DNA from: Hyperoodon ampullatus
Taxonomy: Eukaryota > Chordata > Mammalia > Artiodactyla > Ziphiidae
Assembly: GCA_949752795.1 (NCBI GenBank)
Contig: CATKHW010000366.1
Location: 186,001-250,000, forward strand
Direction: 5' to 3'
DNA length: 64,000 nucleotides
The notes beneath the pieces are model-generated. The model was not told the origin of the DNA, ran no database searches, and saw nothing but the letters and a program-made list of their open reading frames with translations. The translations under genes were made by a program, and so were the position numbers. The stretch's first letter is position 1, and every line of letters begins with the position of its first letter. Shown piece after piece: positions 12,172 to 24,337 of this stretch.

Positions 12172-13910
12172 GGTGGGTGGCTGAGACTTTGGTTAATTCT
12201 TCTTCCTGCCAGGAAATTACAGTGATATGTGTCCGTCCAAATGCCTAACAGCTACTCTCTCATTGGTTCTCCCTCTTCCCTTTCATCCTCTGCCAAATTG
12301 GCAACCTGTGCGAACCAGGAGGTTAAAGGGGCTGTCTCTACAAGTCGGGAGGTTGATAGTAAAGCAGATGGAAAGTCAAACCGGAGCACCAGGAGAGGGA
12401 CTATTCGTTGAGTTTTAGAAACCTTTCGTATTCACAGTGTGTCCGTTCTCTAGGTTTCCCGTACATGTTATAGCTGTAGTAATATTCCCTTCAACCTGGA
12501 GAGTTGGGACCCATGGAATGGGTGCCAGGCATTTGTGCTTTAATGGGTCTGCATTTGCTCACCCAATCTCACCAATCGACTCAGTCCCAAGTGTCTCTCC
12601 TTATGCCACATCCAGCTGTCATTGTAGATAGGGTCATTCCAGGTTTCATCAGAGACCCTGAAGGAATTGTAAAGAATTTCCCAGTTTTTTTGTTTTGTTT
12701 TTGAAATTCCTTTTTATAGTGGGTTTGAGCTGATTCTCGCTGCCATGTTTATGCCAGTGTAGACACACTTGATTCCCTTACGGAGACATATCATTACATA
12801 GGTTTTAAGATTCTTACTAGTCAGATATATTCCACTGCGGGAAATATGGGGTTTTGAGTCCCTTTCACTGAGGAAGGTGTAGGTCTTGTCTATTCCATAG
12901 TTGGTTTTTGGAACGGTACCTGTGCTTATATCAAACTCTGGTTTTATGCATCACCCCACCTCTCCTTCCCCCTTAAGCAGGCATAAGAGGGTTTTCTAAA
13001 TGTGAGACACTGTTCTCTTTCCTAACTCAGTTCAAGTGTAGCCATGTTTACAGGATCTTCATAAGTGATATCTTATGATAAGTTTCTTTTTCTGTGTGAC
13101 TTATTTCACTTAGAATCATCGTACCTGAATCCACCCATTTTGCTGCTACTGGTCTTATGACATTGATTTCATGGCTGAGGGATATTCCATCGTACGTAAG
13201 TACCACAATTTTTTGAACCATTTTTATATTTCCTGGGATATTTAAGGTGTACCCAAGTTGAGGTCCTTGTAAGCAGTGCAGCCCTAAATTTTGGGGTGGC
13301 TCTATCTTATTGATTATCAGTTTTTCCAAGGTATATTCCCTAGACTGGAAGTGCCCTTGGCTCTGTAGCTCTGTTCTTTACTTGTTTTAGGGAACACAAT
13401 GCACTCCTCCAGAGAGGCAGTTGGCAATTTACATCCCGCCCATCAGCATAACAAGGCTCCCTGTTCTCCAGGGCCTGTCTTGCCTTTCTGGTTTTTACAC
13501 ATTTTGTGGATGTCCCTTTTGACCGGTGGGAAGTGATACTTCTTTGTAGTGCAGATTTGCATTGCCCGCTTGCTTGCTAGGCCAAAAAGGGCGTATGCGT
13601 TTTCTCCTGAATATATTCAGGAGAAAACGCATACGCCCTTTTTGGCCAAGTGCATCATTGTCGAAGTTGGGCCCCTCTTCCTGTGCTTTAAAGGCGATTC
13701 CAACGTACCTCTTGAAATCTGTTTCCTGCTATTCTGCCTCGCTTTCAAGTCCGCCTCGTTGCCTTCCCTCAACAGATTTTTGGACGATAGTTGTCCTTTA
13801 TTACTCAGCCAGTTTGTGAATTGCTGTGCCCCTGAGCTCCATTTTTCAACTCGTTTTTGGTGAGCTGACCGCAAGTCCAAAATTTTGGTTCAGGACCTAT
13901 ACTGGTTCCC
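12172..13910 (+). repeat. Satellite monomer M8 (type 8)
   Basis: Length 1,739 bp. Marks are 'gatatgtgtccgtcc', 'ctctacaagtcggg', 'aggcatttgtgctttaat', 'atcgactcagtcc' and 'gattatcagtttttcc'. Recurs as M19, M22 and M25. Palindrome 13577-13650 has one mismatch ('ctaggcc' in the left arm). Confidence 0.95.
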
Positions 13911-15649
13911 GGTGGGTGGCTGAGACTTTGGTTAATTCTTCTTCCTGCTGGGAAGTTAGAGTGATATGTGCCCGTCCAAATGCCTAACAGCTACTCTCTC
14001 ATTGGTTCTCCCTCTTCCCTTTCATCCTCTGCCAAATTGGAAACCTGTGCGAACCAGGAGGTTAAAGGGGCTGTCTCTCCAAGTTGGGAGGTTGATATTA
14101 AAGCAGATGGAAAGTCAAACCGGAGCACCAGGAGAGGGACTATTCGTTGAGTTTTAGAAACCTTTCGTATTCACAGTGTGTCCGTTCTCTAGGTTTCCCG
14201 TACATGTTATAACTGTAGTAATATTCCCTTCAACCTGGAGAGTTGGGAACCATGGAATGGGTGCCATGCATTACTGCTTTAAACGGTCTGCATTTGCTCA
14301 CCAAATCGCACCAATCCTCTCAGTCCCAAGTCTCCAGCCTTATGCCACATCCAGCTGTCGTTGTAGATAGGGTCATTCCAGGTTTCATCAGAGACCCTGA
14401 AGGAATTGTAAAGAATTTCCCAGTTTTTTTGTTTTGTTTTTGAAATTCCTTTTTATAGTGGGTTTGAGCTGATTCTCGCTGCCATGTTTATGCCAGTCTA
14501 GACACACTTGATTCCCTTACGGAGACATATCAATCCATAGGTTTTAAGATTCTTACTAGTCAGATATATTCCTCTGCGGGAAATATGGGGTTTTGATTCC
14601 CTTTCACTGAGGAAGGTGTAGGTTTTGTCTATTCCATAGTTGGTTTTTGGAACGGTACCTGTGCTTATATCAAACTCTGGTTTTATGCATCACCCCACCT
14701 CTCCTTCCCCCTTAAGCAGGCATAAGAGTGTTTTCTAAATGTGAGACACTGTTCTCTTTCCTAACTCAGTTCAAGTGTAGCCATGTTTACAGGATCTTCA
14801 TAAGTGATATCTTATGATAAGTTTCTTTTTCTCAGTGACTTATTTCACTTAGAATAATCGTACCTGAATCTACCCATTTTGCTGCTACTGGTCTTATGAC
14901 ATTGATTTCATGGCTGAGGGATATTCCATCGTACGTAAGTACCACAATTTTTTGAACCATTTTTATATTTCCTGGGATATTTAAGGTGTACCCAAGTTGA
15001 GGTCCTTGTAAGCAGTGCAGCCCTAAATTTTGGGGTGGCTCTGTCTTATTGATTTTCAGTTTTTCCAAGGTATATTCCCTAGACTGGAAGTGCCCTTGGC
15101 TCTGTAGCTCTGTTCTTTACTTGTTTTAGGGAACACAATGCACTCCTCCAGAGAGGCAGTTGGCAAATTACATCCCGCACATCAGCATAACAAGGTTCCC
15201 TGTTCTCCAGGGCCTGTCTTGCCTTTCTGGTTTTTACACATTTTGTGGATGTCCCTTTTGACCGGTGGGAAGTGATACTTCTTTGTAGTGCAGATTTGCA
15301 TTGCCCGCTTGCTTGCTTGGCCAAAAAGGGCGTATGCGTTTTCTCCTGAATATATTCAGGAGAAAACGCATACGCCCTTTTTGGCCAAGTGCATCATTGT
15401 CGAAGTTGTGCCCCTCTTCCTGTGCTTTAAAGGTGATTCCAACGTACCTCTTGAAATCTGTTTCCTGCTATTCTGCCTCGCTTTCAAGTCCGCCTGGTTG
15501 CCTTCCCTCAACAGATTTTTGGACGATAGTTGTCCTTTATTACTCGGCCAGTTTGTGAATTGCTGTGCCCCTGAGCTCCATTTTTCAACTCGTTTTTGGT
15601 GAGCTGACCGCAAGTCCAAAATTTTGGTTCAGGACCTATACTGGTTCCC
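13911..15649 (+). repeat. Satellite monomer M9 (type 9)
   Basis: Length 1,739 bp. Marks are 'cttcctgctggg', 'gatattaaagcag', 'gcattactgcttt', 'caagtctccagcc', 'ggcaaattacatcccgca' and 'gcctggttgcc'. Recurs as M20, M23 and M26 with small patch differences. Palindrome 15316-15389 is perfect. Confidence 0.95.
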
Positions 15650-17387
15650 GGTGGGTGGCTGAGACTTTGGTTAATTCTTCTTCCTGCCGGGAAGTTAGAG
15701 TGATATGTGCCCGTCCAAATGCCTAACAGCTACTCTCTCATTGGTTCTCCCTCTTCCCTTTCATCCTCTGCCAAATTGGAAACCTGTGCGAACCAGGAGG
15801 TTAAAGGGGCTGTCTCTCCAAGTTGGGAGATTGATAGTAAAGCAGATGGAAAGTCAAACCGGAGCACCAGGAGAGGGACTATTCGTTGAGTTTTAGAAAC
15901 CTTTCGTATTCACAGTGTGTCCGTTCTCTAGGTTACCCGTACATGTTATAACTGTAGTAATATTCCCTTCAACCTGGAGAGTTGGGAACCATGGAATGGG
16001 TGCCATGCATTGTTGCTTTAAAGGGTCTGCATTTGCTCACCAAATCGCACCAATCCTCTCAGTCCCAAGTGTCCAGCCTTATGCCACATCCAGCTGTCGT
16101 TGTAGATAGGGTCATTCCAGGTTTCATCAGAGACCCTGAAGGAATTGTAAAGAATTTCCCAGTTTTTTTGTTTTGTTTTTGAAATTCCTTTTTATAGTGG
16201 GTTTGAGCTGATTCTCGCTGCCATGTTTATGCCAGTCTAGACACACTTGATTCCCTTACGGAGACATATCAATCCATAGGTTTTAAGATTCTTACTAGTC
16301 AGATATATTCCTCTGCGGGAAATATGGGGTTTTGATTCCCTTTCACTGAGGAAGGTGTAGGTCTTGTCTATTCCATAGTTGGTTTTTGGAACGGTACCTG
16401 TGCTTATATCAAACTCTGGTTTTATGCATCACCCCACCTCTCCTTCCCCCTTAAGCAGGCATAAGAGTGTTTTCTAAATGTGAGACACTGTTCTCTTTCC
16501 TAACTCAGTTCAAGTGTAGCCATGTTTACAGGATCTTCATAAGTAATATCTTATGATAAGTTTCTTTTTCTCTGTGACTTATTTCACTTAGAATCATCGT
16601 ACCTGAATCTACCCATTTTGCTGCTACTGGTCTTATGACATTGATTTCATGGCTGAGGGATATTCCATCGTACGTAAGTACCACAATTTTTTGAACCATT
16701 TTTATATTTCCTGGGATATTTAAGGTGTACCCAAGTTGAGGTCCTTGTAAGCAGTGCAGCCCTAAATTTTGGGGTGGCTCTGTCTTATTGATTTTCAGTT
16801 TTCCCAAGGAATATTCCCTAGACTGGAAGTGCCCTTGGCTCTGTAGCTCTGTTCTTTACTTGTTTTAGGGAACACATGCACTCCTCCAGAGAGGCAGTTG
16901 GCAATTTACATCCCGCCCATCAGCATAACAAGGCTCCCTGTTCTCCAGGGCCTGTCTTGCCTTTCTGGTTTTTACACATTTTGTGGATGTCCCTTTTGAC
17001 CGGTGGGAAGTGATACTCCTTTGTAGTGCAGATTTGCATTGCCCGCTTGCTTGCTTGGCCAAAAAGGACGTATGCGTTTTCTCCTGAATATATTCAGCAG
17101 AAAACGCATATGCCCTTTTTGGCCAAGTGCATCATTGCCGAAGTTGTGCCCCTCTTCCTGTGCTTTAAAAGCAATTCCAACGTACCTCTTGAAATCTGTT
17201 TCCTGCTATTCTGCCTCGCTTTCAAGTCCACCTCGTTGCCTTCCCTCAACAGGTTTTTGGATGATAGTTGTCCTTTATTACTCGGCCAGTTTGTGAATTG
17301 CTGTGCCCCTGAGCTCCATTTTTCAACTCGTTTTTGGTGAGCTGACCGCAAGTCCAAAATTTTGGTTCAGGACCTATACTGGTTCCC
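15650..17387 (+). repeat. Satellite monomer M10 (type 10)
   Basis: Length 1,738 bp. Marks are 'taggttacccgtac', 'catgcattgttgc', and a one-base deletion giving 'ggaacacatgcac'. Recurs in full as M27; its left ~700 bp recurs in M21 and M24. Palindrome 17054-17127 has the type-4/5 mismatches. Confidence 0.94.
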
Positions 17388-19124
17388 GGGGGTGGCTGAG
17401 ACTTTGGTTAATTCTTCTTCCTGCCGGGAAATTACAATGATATGTGCCCGTCCAAATGCCTAACAGCTACTCTCTCATTGGTTCTCCCTCTTCCCTTTCA
17501 TCCTCTGCCAAATTGGAAACCTGTGCGAACAAGGAGGTTAAAGGGGCTGTCTCTCCATGTTGGGAGGTTGATAGTAAAGCAGATGGAAAGTCAAACCGGA
17601 GCACCAGGAGAGGGACTATTCGTTGAGTTTTAGAAACCTTTCGTATTCACAGTGTGTCCGTTCTCTAGGTTTCCGGTACATGTTATAACTGTAGTAATAT
17701 TCCCTTCAACCTGGAGAGTTGGGAACCATGGAATGGGTGCCATGCATTATTGCTTTAAAGGGTCTGCATTTGCTCACCCAATCTCACCAATCCTCTCAGT
17801 CCCAAGTTTCCAGCCTTATTCCACATCCAGCTGTCGTTGTAAATAGGGTCATTCCAGGTTTCATCATAGACCCTGAAGGAATTGTAAAGAATTTCCCAGT
17901 TTTTTGTTTTGTTTTTGAAATTCCTTTTTATAGTGGGTTTGAGCTGATTCTCGCTGCCATGTTTATGCCAGTCTAGACACACTTGATTCCCTTACGGAGA
18001 CATATCAATCCATAGGTTTTAAGATTCTTACTAGTCAGATATATTCCTCTGCGGGAAATATGGGGTTTTGTGTCCCTTTCACTGAGGAAGGTGTAGGTCT
18101 TGTCTATTCCATAGTTGGTTTTTGGAACGGTACCTGTGCTTATATCAAACTCTGGTTTTATGCATCACCCCACCTCTCCTTCCCCCTTAAGCAGGCATAA
18201 GAGTGTTTTCTAAATGTGAGACACTGTTCTCTTTCCTAACTCAGTTCAAGTGTAGCCATGTTTACAGGATCTTCATAAGTGATATCTTATGATAAGTTTC
18301 TTTTTCTGTGTGACTTATTTCACTTAGAATCATCGTACCTGAATCTACCCATTTTGCTGCTACTGGTCTTATGACATTGATTTCATGGCTGAGGTATATT
18401 CCATCATACGAAAGTACCACAATTTTTTGAACCATTTTTATATTTCCTGGGATATTTAAGGTGTACCCAAGTTGAGGTCCTTGTAAGCAGTGCAGCCCTA
18501 AATTTTGGGGTGTCTCTGTCTTATTGATTTTCAGTTTTCCCAAGGTATATTCCCTAGACTGGAAGTGCCCTTGGCTCTGTAGCTCTGTTCTTTACTTGTT
18601 TTAGGGAACACAATGCACTCCTCCAGAGAGGCAGTTGGCCATTTACATCCCGCCCATCAGCATAACAAGGCACCCTGTTCTCCAGGGCCTGTCTTGCCTT
18701 TCTGGTTTTTACACATTTTGTGGATGGCCCTTTTGACCAGTGGGAAGTGATACTTCTTTGTAGTGCAGATTTGCATTGCCCGCTTGCTTGCTTTGCCAAA
18801 AAGGGCGTATGCGTTATCTCCTGAATATATTCAGGAGAAAACACATACGCCCTTTTTGGCCAAGTGCATCATTTTCGAAGTTGGGCCCCTCTTCCTGTGC
18901 TTTAAATGCGATTCCAACGTACCTCTTGAAATCTGTTTCCTGCTATTCTGCCTCGCTTTCAAGTCCGCCTCGTTGCCTTCCCTCAACAGATTTTTGGACG
19001 ATAGTTGTCCTTTATTACTCGGCCAGTTTGTGAATTGCTGTGCCCCTGAGCTCCATTTTTCAACTCGTTTTTGGTGAGCTGACCGCAAGTCCAAAATTTT
19101 GCTTCAGGACCTATACTGGTTCCC
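17388..19124 (+). repeat. Satellite monomer M11 (type 11)
   Basis: Length 1,737 bp. Marks are 'ctctccatgttggg', 'catacgaaagtacc', 'ggccatttacatcc' and 'atcattttcgaag'; recurs as M28 and is close to M6. Palindrome 18791-18864 carries the type-6 mismatches. Confidence 0.94.
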
Positions 19125-20862
19125 GGTGGGTGGCTGAGACTTTGCTTAATTCTTCTTCCTGTCGGGAAGTTAGAGTGATATGTGCCCGTCCAAATGCCTA
19201 ACAGCTACTCTCTCATTGGTTCTCCCTCTTCCCTTTCATCCTCTGCCAAATTGGAAACATGTTCGAACCAGGAAATTAAAGGGGCTGTCTCTCCAAGTTG
19301 GGAGGTTGATAGTAAAGTAGATGGAAAGTCAAACCGGAGCACCAGGAGATGGACTATTCGTTGAGTTTTAGAAACCTTTCGTATTCACAGTGTGTCCGTT
19401 CTCTAGGATTCCGGTACATGTTATAACTGTAGTAATATTCCCTTCAACCTGGAGAGTTGGGCCCCATGGAATGGGTGCCATGCATTATTGCTTTAAAGGG
19501 TCTGCATTTGCTCACGCAGTCTCACCAATCCTCTCAGTCCCAAGTGTCCAGCCTTATGCCACATCCAGCTGTCGTTGTAAATAGGGTCATTCCAGGTTTC
19601 ATCAGAGACACTGAAGGAATTGTAAAGAATTTCAGAGGTTTTTTGTTTTGTTTTTGAAATTCCTTTTTATAGTGGGTTTGAGCTGATTCTCGCTGCCATG
19701 TTTATGCCAGTCTAGACACACTTGATTCCCTACGGAGACATATCAATCCATAGGTTTTAAGATTCTTACTAGTCAGATATATTCCTCTGCGGGAAATATG
19801 GGGTTTTGAGTCCCTTTCACTGATGAAGGTGTAGGTCTTGTCTATTCCATAGTTGGTTTTTGGAACGGTACCTGTGCTTATATCAAACTCTGGTTTTATG
19901 CATCACCCCACCTCTCCTTCCCCCTTAAGCAGGCATAAGAGTGTTTTCTAAATGTGAGACACTGTTCTCTTTCCTAACTCAGTTCAAGTGTAGCCATGTT
20001 TACAGGATCTTCATAAGTGATATCTTATGATAAGTTTATTTTTCTGTGTGACTTATTTCACTTAGAATCATCGTACCTGAATCAACCCATTTTGCTGCTA
20101 CTGGTCTTATGACATTGATTTCATGGCTGAGGGATATTCCATCGTACGTAAGTACCACAATTTTTTGAACCATTTTTATAATTCCTGGGATATTTAAGGT
20201 GTACCCAAGTTGAGGTCCTTGTAAGCAGTGCAGCCCTAAATTTTGGGGTGGCTCTGTCATATTGATTTTCAGTTTTCCCAAGGTATATTCCCTAGACTGG
20301 AAGTGCCCTTGGCTCTGTAGCTCTGTTCTTTACTTGTTTTAGGGAACACAATGCACTCCTCCAGAGAGGCAGTTGGCAATTTACATCCCGCCCATCAGCA
20401 TAAAAAAGCTCCCTGTTCTCCAGGACCTGTCTTGCCTTTCTGGTTTTTACACATTTTGTGGATGTCCCTTTTGATCGGTGGGAAGTGATACTTCTTTGTA
20501 GTGCAGATTTGCATTGCCCGCTTGCTTGCTTGGCCTAAAAGGGCGTATGCATCTTCTCCTGAATATATTCAGGAGAAAACGCATACGCCCTTTTTGGCCA
20601 AGTGCATCATTGTCGAAGTTGTGACCCTCTTCCTGTGCTTTAAAGGCGATTTCAACGTACCTCTTGAAATCTGTTTCCTGCTATTCTGCCTCGCTTTCAA
20701 GGCCGCCACGATGCCTTCCCTCAACTGATTTTTGGACGATAGTTGTCCTTTATTACTCAGCCAGTTTGTGAATTGCTGTGCCCCTGAGCTCCATTTTTCA
20801 ACTCGTTTTTGGTGAGCTGACCGCAAGTCCAAAATTTTGGTTCAGGACCTATGCTGGTTCCC
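19125..20862 (+). repeat. Satellite monomer M12 (type 12)
   Basis: Length 1,738 bp. Marks are 'tttgcttaattc', 'gagatggactattc', 'tttcagaggtttt', 'cataaaaaagctccc' and 'aaggccgccacgatgcc'. Recurs as M29. The left part is related to M7. Palindrome 20529-20602 has changes only in the left arm ('ggcctaaaag', 'gcatcttctcc'). Confidence 0.94.
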
Positions 20863-22598
20863 GGTGGGTGGCTAAGACTTTGGTTAATTCTTCTTCCTGC
20901 CGGGAAGTTAGAGTAATATGTGCCTGTCCAAATGCCTAGCAGCTACTCTCTCATTGGTTCTCCCTCTTCCCTTTCATCCTCTGCCAAATAGGCAACCTGT
21001 GCGAAACAGGTTAAAGGGGCTGTCTCTCCAAGTTGGGAGATTGATAGTAAAGCAGATGGAAAGTCAAACCGGAGCACCAGGAGAGGGACTATTCATTGAG
21101 TTTTAGAAACCTTTCGTATTCACAGTGTGTCTGTTCTCTAGGTTTCCCGTATATGTTATAAATGTAGTAATATTCCCTTCAACCTGGAGAGTTGGGAACC
21201 ATGGAATGGGTGCCATGCATTATTGCTTTAAACGGTCTGCATTTGCTCACCAAATCTCACCAATCCTCTCAGTCCCAAGTGTCCAGCCTTATGCCACATC
21301 CAGCTCTCGTTGTAGATAGGGTCATTCCAGGTTTCATCAGAGACCCTGAAGGAATTGTAAAGAATTTCCCAGTTTTTTTGTTTTGTTTTTGAAATTCCTT
21401 TTTATAGTGGGTTTGAGCTGATTCTCGCTGCCATGTTTATGCCAGTCTAGACACACTTGATTCCCTTACGGAGACATATCAATCCATAGGTTTTAAGATT
21501 ATTACTAGTCAGATATATTCCTCTGCGGGAAATATGGGGTTTTGATTCCCTTTCACTGAGGAAGGTGTAGGTCTTGTCTATTCCATAGTTGGTTTTTGGA
21601 ACGGTACCTGTGCTTATATCAAACTCTGGTTTTATGCATCACCCCACCTCTCCTTCCCCCTTAAGCAGGCATAAGCGTGTTTTCTAAATGTGAGACACTG
21701 TTGTCTTTCCTAACTCAGTTCAAGTGTAGCCATGTTTACAGGATCTTCATCAGTGATATCTTATGATAAGTTTCTTTTTCTCTGTGACTTATTTCACTTA
21801 GAATCATCGTACCTGAATCTACCCATTTTGCTGCTACTGGTCTTATGACATTGATTTCATGGCTGAGGGATATTTCATCGTAAGTAAGTACCACAATTTT
21901 TTGAACCATTTTTATATTTCCTGGGATATTTAAGGTGTACCCAAGTTGAGGTCCTTGTAAGCAGTGCAGCCCTAAATTTTGGGGTGGCTCTGTCTTATTG
22001 ATTTTCAGTTTTTCCAAGGTATATTCCCTAGACTGGAAGTGCCCTTGGCTCTGTAGCTCTGTTCTTTACTTGTTTTAGGGAACACAATGCACTCCTCCAG
22101 AGAGGCAGTTGGCAATTTACATCCCGCCCATCAGCATAACAAGGCTCCCTGTTCTCCAGGGCCTGTCTTGCCTTTCTGGTTTTTTCACATTTTGTGGATG
22201 TCCCTTTTGACCGGTGGGAAGTGATACTTCTTTGTAGTGCAGATTTGCATTGCCCGCTTGCTTGCTTGGCCAAAAAGGGCGTATGCGTTTTCTCCTGAAT
22301 ATATTCAGGAGAAAACGCATACGCCCTTTTTGGCCAAGTGCATCATTGTCGAAGTTGGGCCCCTCTTCCTGTGCTTTAAAGGCGATTCCAACGTACCTCT
22401 TGAAATCTGTTTCCTGCTATTCTGCCTCGCTTTCAAGTCCGCCTCGTTGCCTTCCCTCAACAGATTTTTGGACGATAGTTGTCCTTTATTACTCAGCCAG
22501 TTTGTGAATTGCGGTGCCCCTGAGCTCCATTTTTCAACTCGTTTTTGGTGAGCTGACCACAAGTCCAAAATTTTGGTTCAGGACCTATACTGGTTCCC
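20863..22598 (+). repeat. Satellite monomer M13 (type 1, mosaic left end)
   Basis: Length 1,736 bp. The first ~235 bp ('ggctaagactttgg', 'cctagcagctact', deletion in 'gtgcgaaacagg', 'attcattgag') match the start of M30. From 21132 onward it matches M1 almost base for base. The switch lies between 21096 and 21131. Palindrome 22265-22338 is perfect. Confidence 0.94.
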
Positions 22599-24337
22599 GG
22601 TGGGTGGCTGAGACTTTGGTTAATTCTTCTTCCTGCCGGGAATTTAGAGTGATATGTGCCCGTCCAAATGCCTAACAGCTACTCTCTCATTGGTTCTCCC
22701 TCTTCCCTTTCATCCTCTGCCAATTTGGAAACCTGTGCGAACCAGGAGGTTAAAGGGGCTGTCTCTCCAAGTTGGGAGATTGATAGTAAAACAGATGGAA
22801 AGTCAAACCGGAGCACCAGGAGAGGGACTATTCGTTGAGTTTTAGAAACCTTTCGTATTCACAGTGTTTCCGTTCTCTAGGTTTCCCGTACATGTTATAA
22901 CTGTAGTAATATTCCCTTCAACCTGGAGAGTTGGGAACCATGGAATGGGTGCCATGCATTATTGCTTTAAAGGGTCTGCATTTGCTCACCAAATCGCACC
23001 AATCCTCTCAGTCCCAAGTGTCCAGCCTTATGCCACATCCAGCTCTCGTTGTAGATAGGGTCATTCCAGGTTTCATCAGAGACCCTGAAGGAATTGTAAA
23101 GAATTTCCCAGTTTTTTTGTTTTGTTTTTGAAATTCCTTTTTATAGTGGGTTTGAGCTGATTCTCGCTGCCATGTTTATGCCAGTCTAGACACACTTGAT
23201 TCCCTTACGGAGACATATCAATCCATAGGTTTTAAGATTCTTACTAGTCAGATATATTCCTCTGCGGGAAATATGTGGTTTTGATTCCCTTTCACTGAGG
23301 AAGGTGTAGGTCTTGTCTATTCCATAGTTGGTTTTTGGAACGGTACCTGTGCTTATATCAAACTCTGGTTTTATGCATCACCCCACCTCTCCTTCCCCCT
23401 TAAGCAGGCATAAGAGTGTTTTCTAAATGTGAGACACTGTTCTCTTTCCTAACTCAGTTCAAGTGTAGCCATGTTTACAGGATCTTCATAAGTGATATCT
23501 TATGATAAGTTTCTTTTTCTCTGTGACTTATTTCACTTAGAATCATCGTACCTGAATCTACCCATTTTGCTGCTACTGGTCTTATGACATTGATTTCATG
23601 GCTGAGGGATATTCCATCGTACGTAAGTACCACAAATTTTTGAACCATTTTTATATTTCCTGGGATATTTAAGGTGTACCCAAGTTGAGGTCCTTGTAAG
23701 CAGTGCAGCCCTAAATATTGGGGTGGCTCTGTCTTATTGATTTTCAGTTTTCCCAAGGTATATTCCCTAGACTGGAAGTGCCCTTGGCTCTGTAGCTCTG
23801 TTCTTTACTTGTTTTAGGGAACACAATGCACTCCTCCAGAGAGGCAGTTGCCAATTTACATCCCGCCCATCAGCATAACAAGGCTCCCTGTTCTCCAGGG
23901 CCTGTCTTGCCTTTCTGGTTTTTACACATTTTGTGGATGTCCCTTTTGACCGGTGGGAAGTGATACTTCTTTGTAGTGCAGATTTGCATTGCCCACTTGC
24001 TTGCTTGGCCAAAAAGGGCGTATGCGTTTCCTCCTGAATATATTCAGGAGAAAACGCATACGCCCTTTTTGGCCAAGTGCATCATTGTCGAAGTTGGGCC
24101 CCACTTCCTGTGCTTTAAAGGCGATTCCAATGTACCTCTTGAAATCTGTTTCCTGCTATTCTGCCTCGCTCTCAAGTCCGCATCGTTGCCTTCCCTCAAC
24201 AGATTTTTGGACGATAGTTGTCCTTTATTACTCAGCCAGTTTGTGAATTGCTGTGCCCCTGAGCTCCATTTTTCAACTCGTTTTTGGTTAGGTGACCACA
24301 AGTCCAAAATTTTGGTTCAGGACCTTTACTGGTTCCC
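22599..24337 (+). repeat. Satellite monomer M14 (type 2)
   Basis: Length 1,739 bp. Near-identical to M2, including 'aaatattgggg' and 'ttggttaggtgacc'. Palindrome 24004-24077 has one mismatch against two in M2, because the right arm is intact here. Confidence 0.95.

Larger units (their letters stand above)
1..20862 (+). repeat. Higher-order repeat copy A (types 1-12 = M1-M12)
   Basis: Twelve consecutive monomers each carry a private set of variants, and those sets recur in the same order about 20.86 kb (12 units) later. Examples are the M1 change 'gcggtgcccc' found again only in M13, the M2 'aaatattgggg' again in M14, and the M6 left-arm 'tttgcc' again in M17. Differences between HOR copies are few, while neighbouring monomers differ at many sites. 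This is the signature of a higher-order satellite repeat. Confidence 0.92.
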
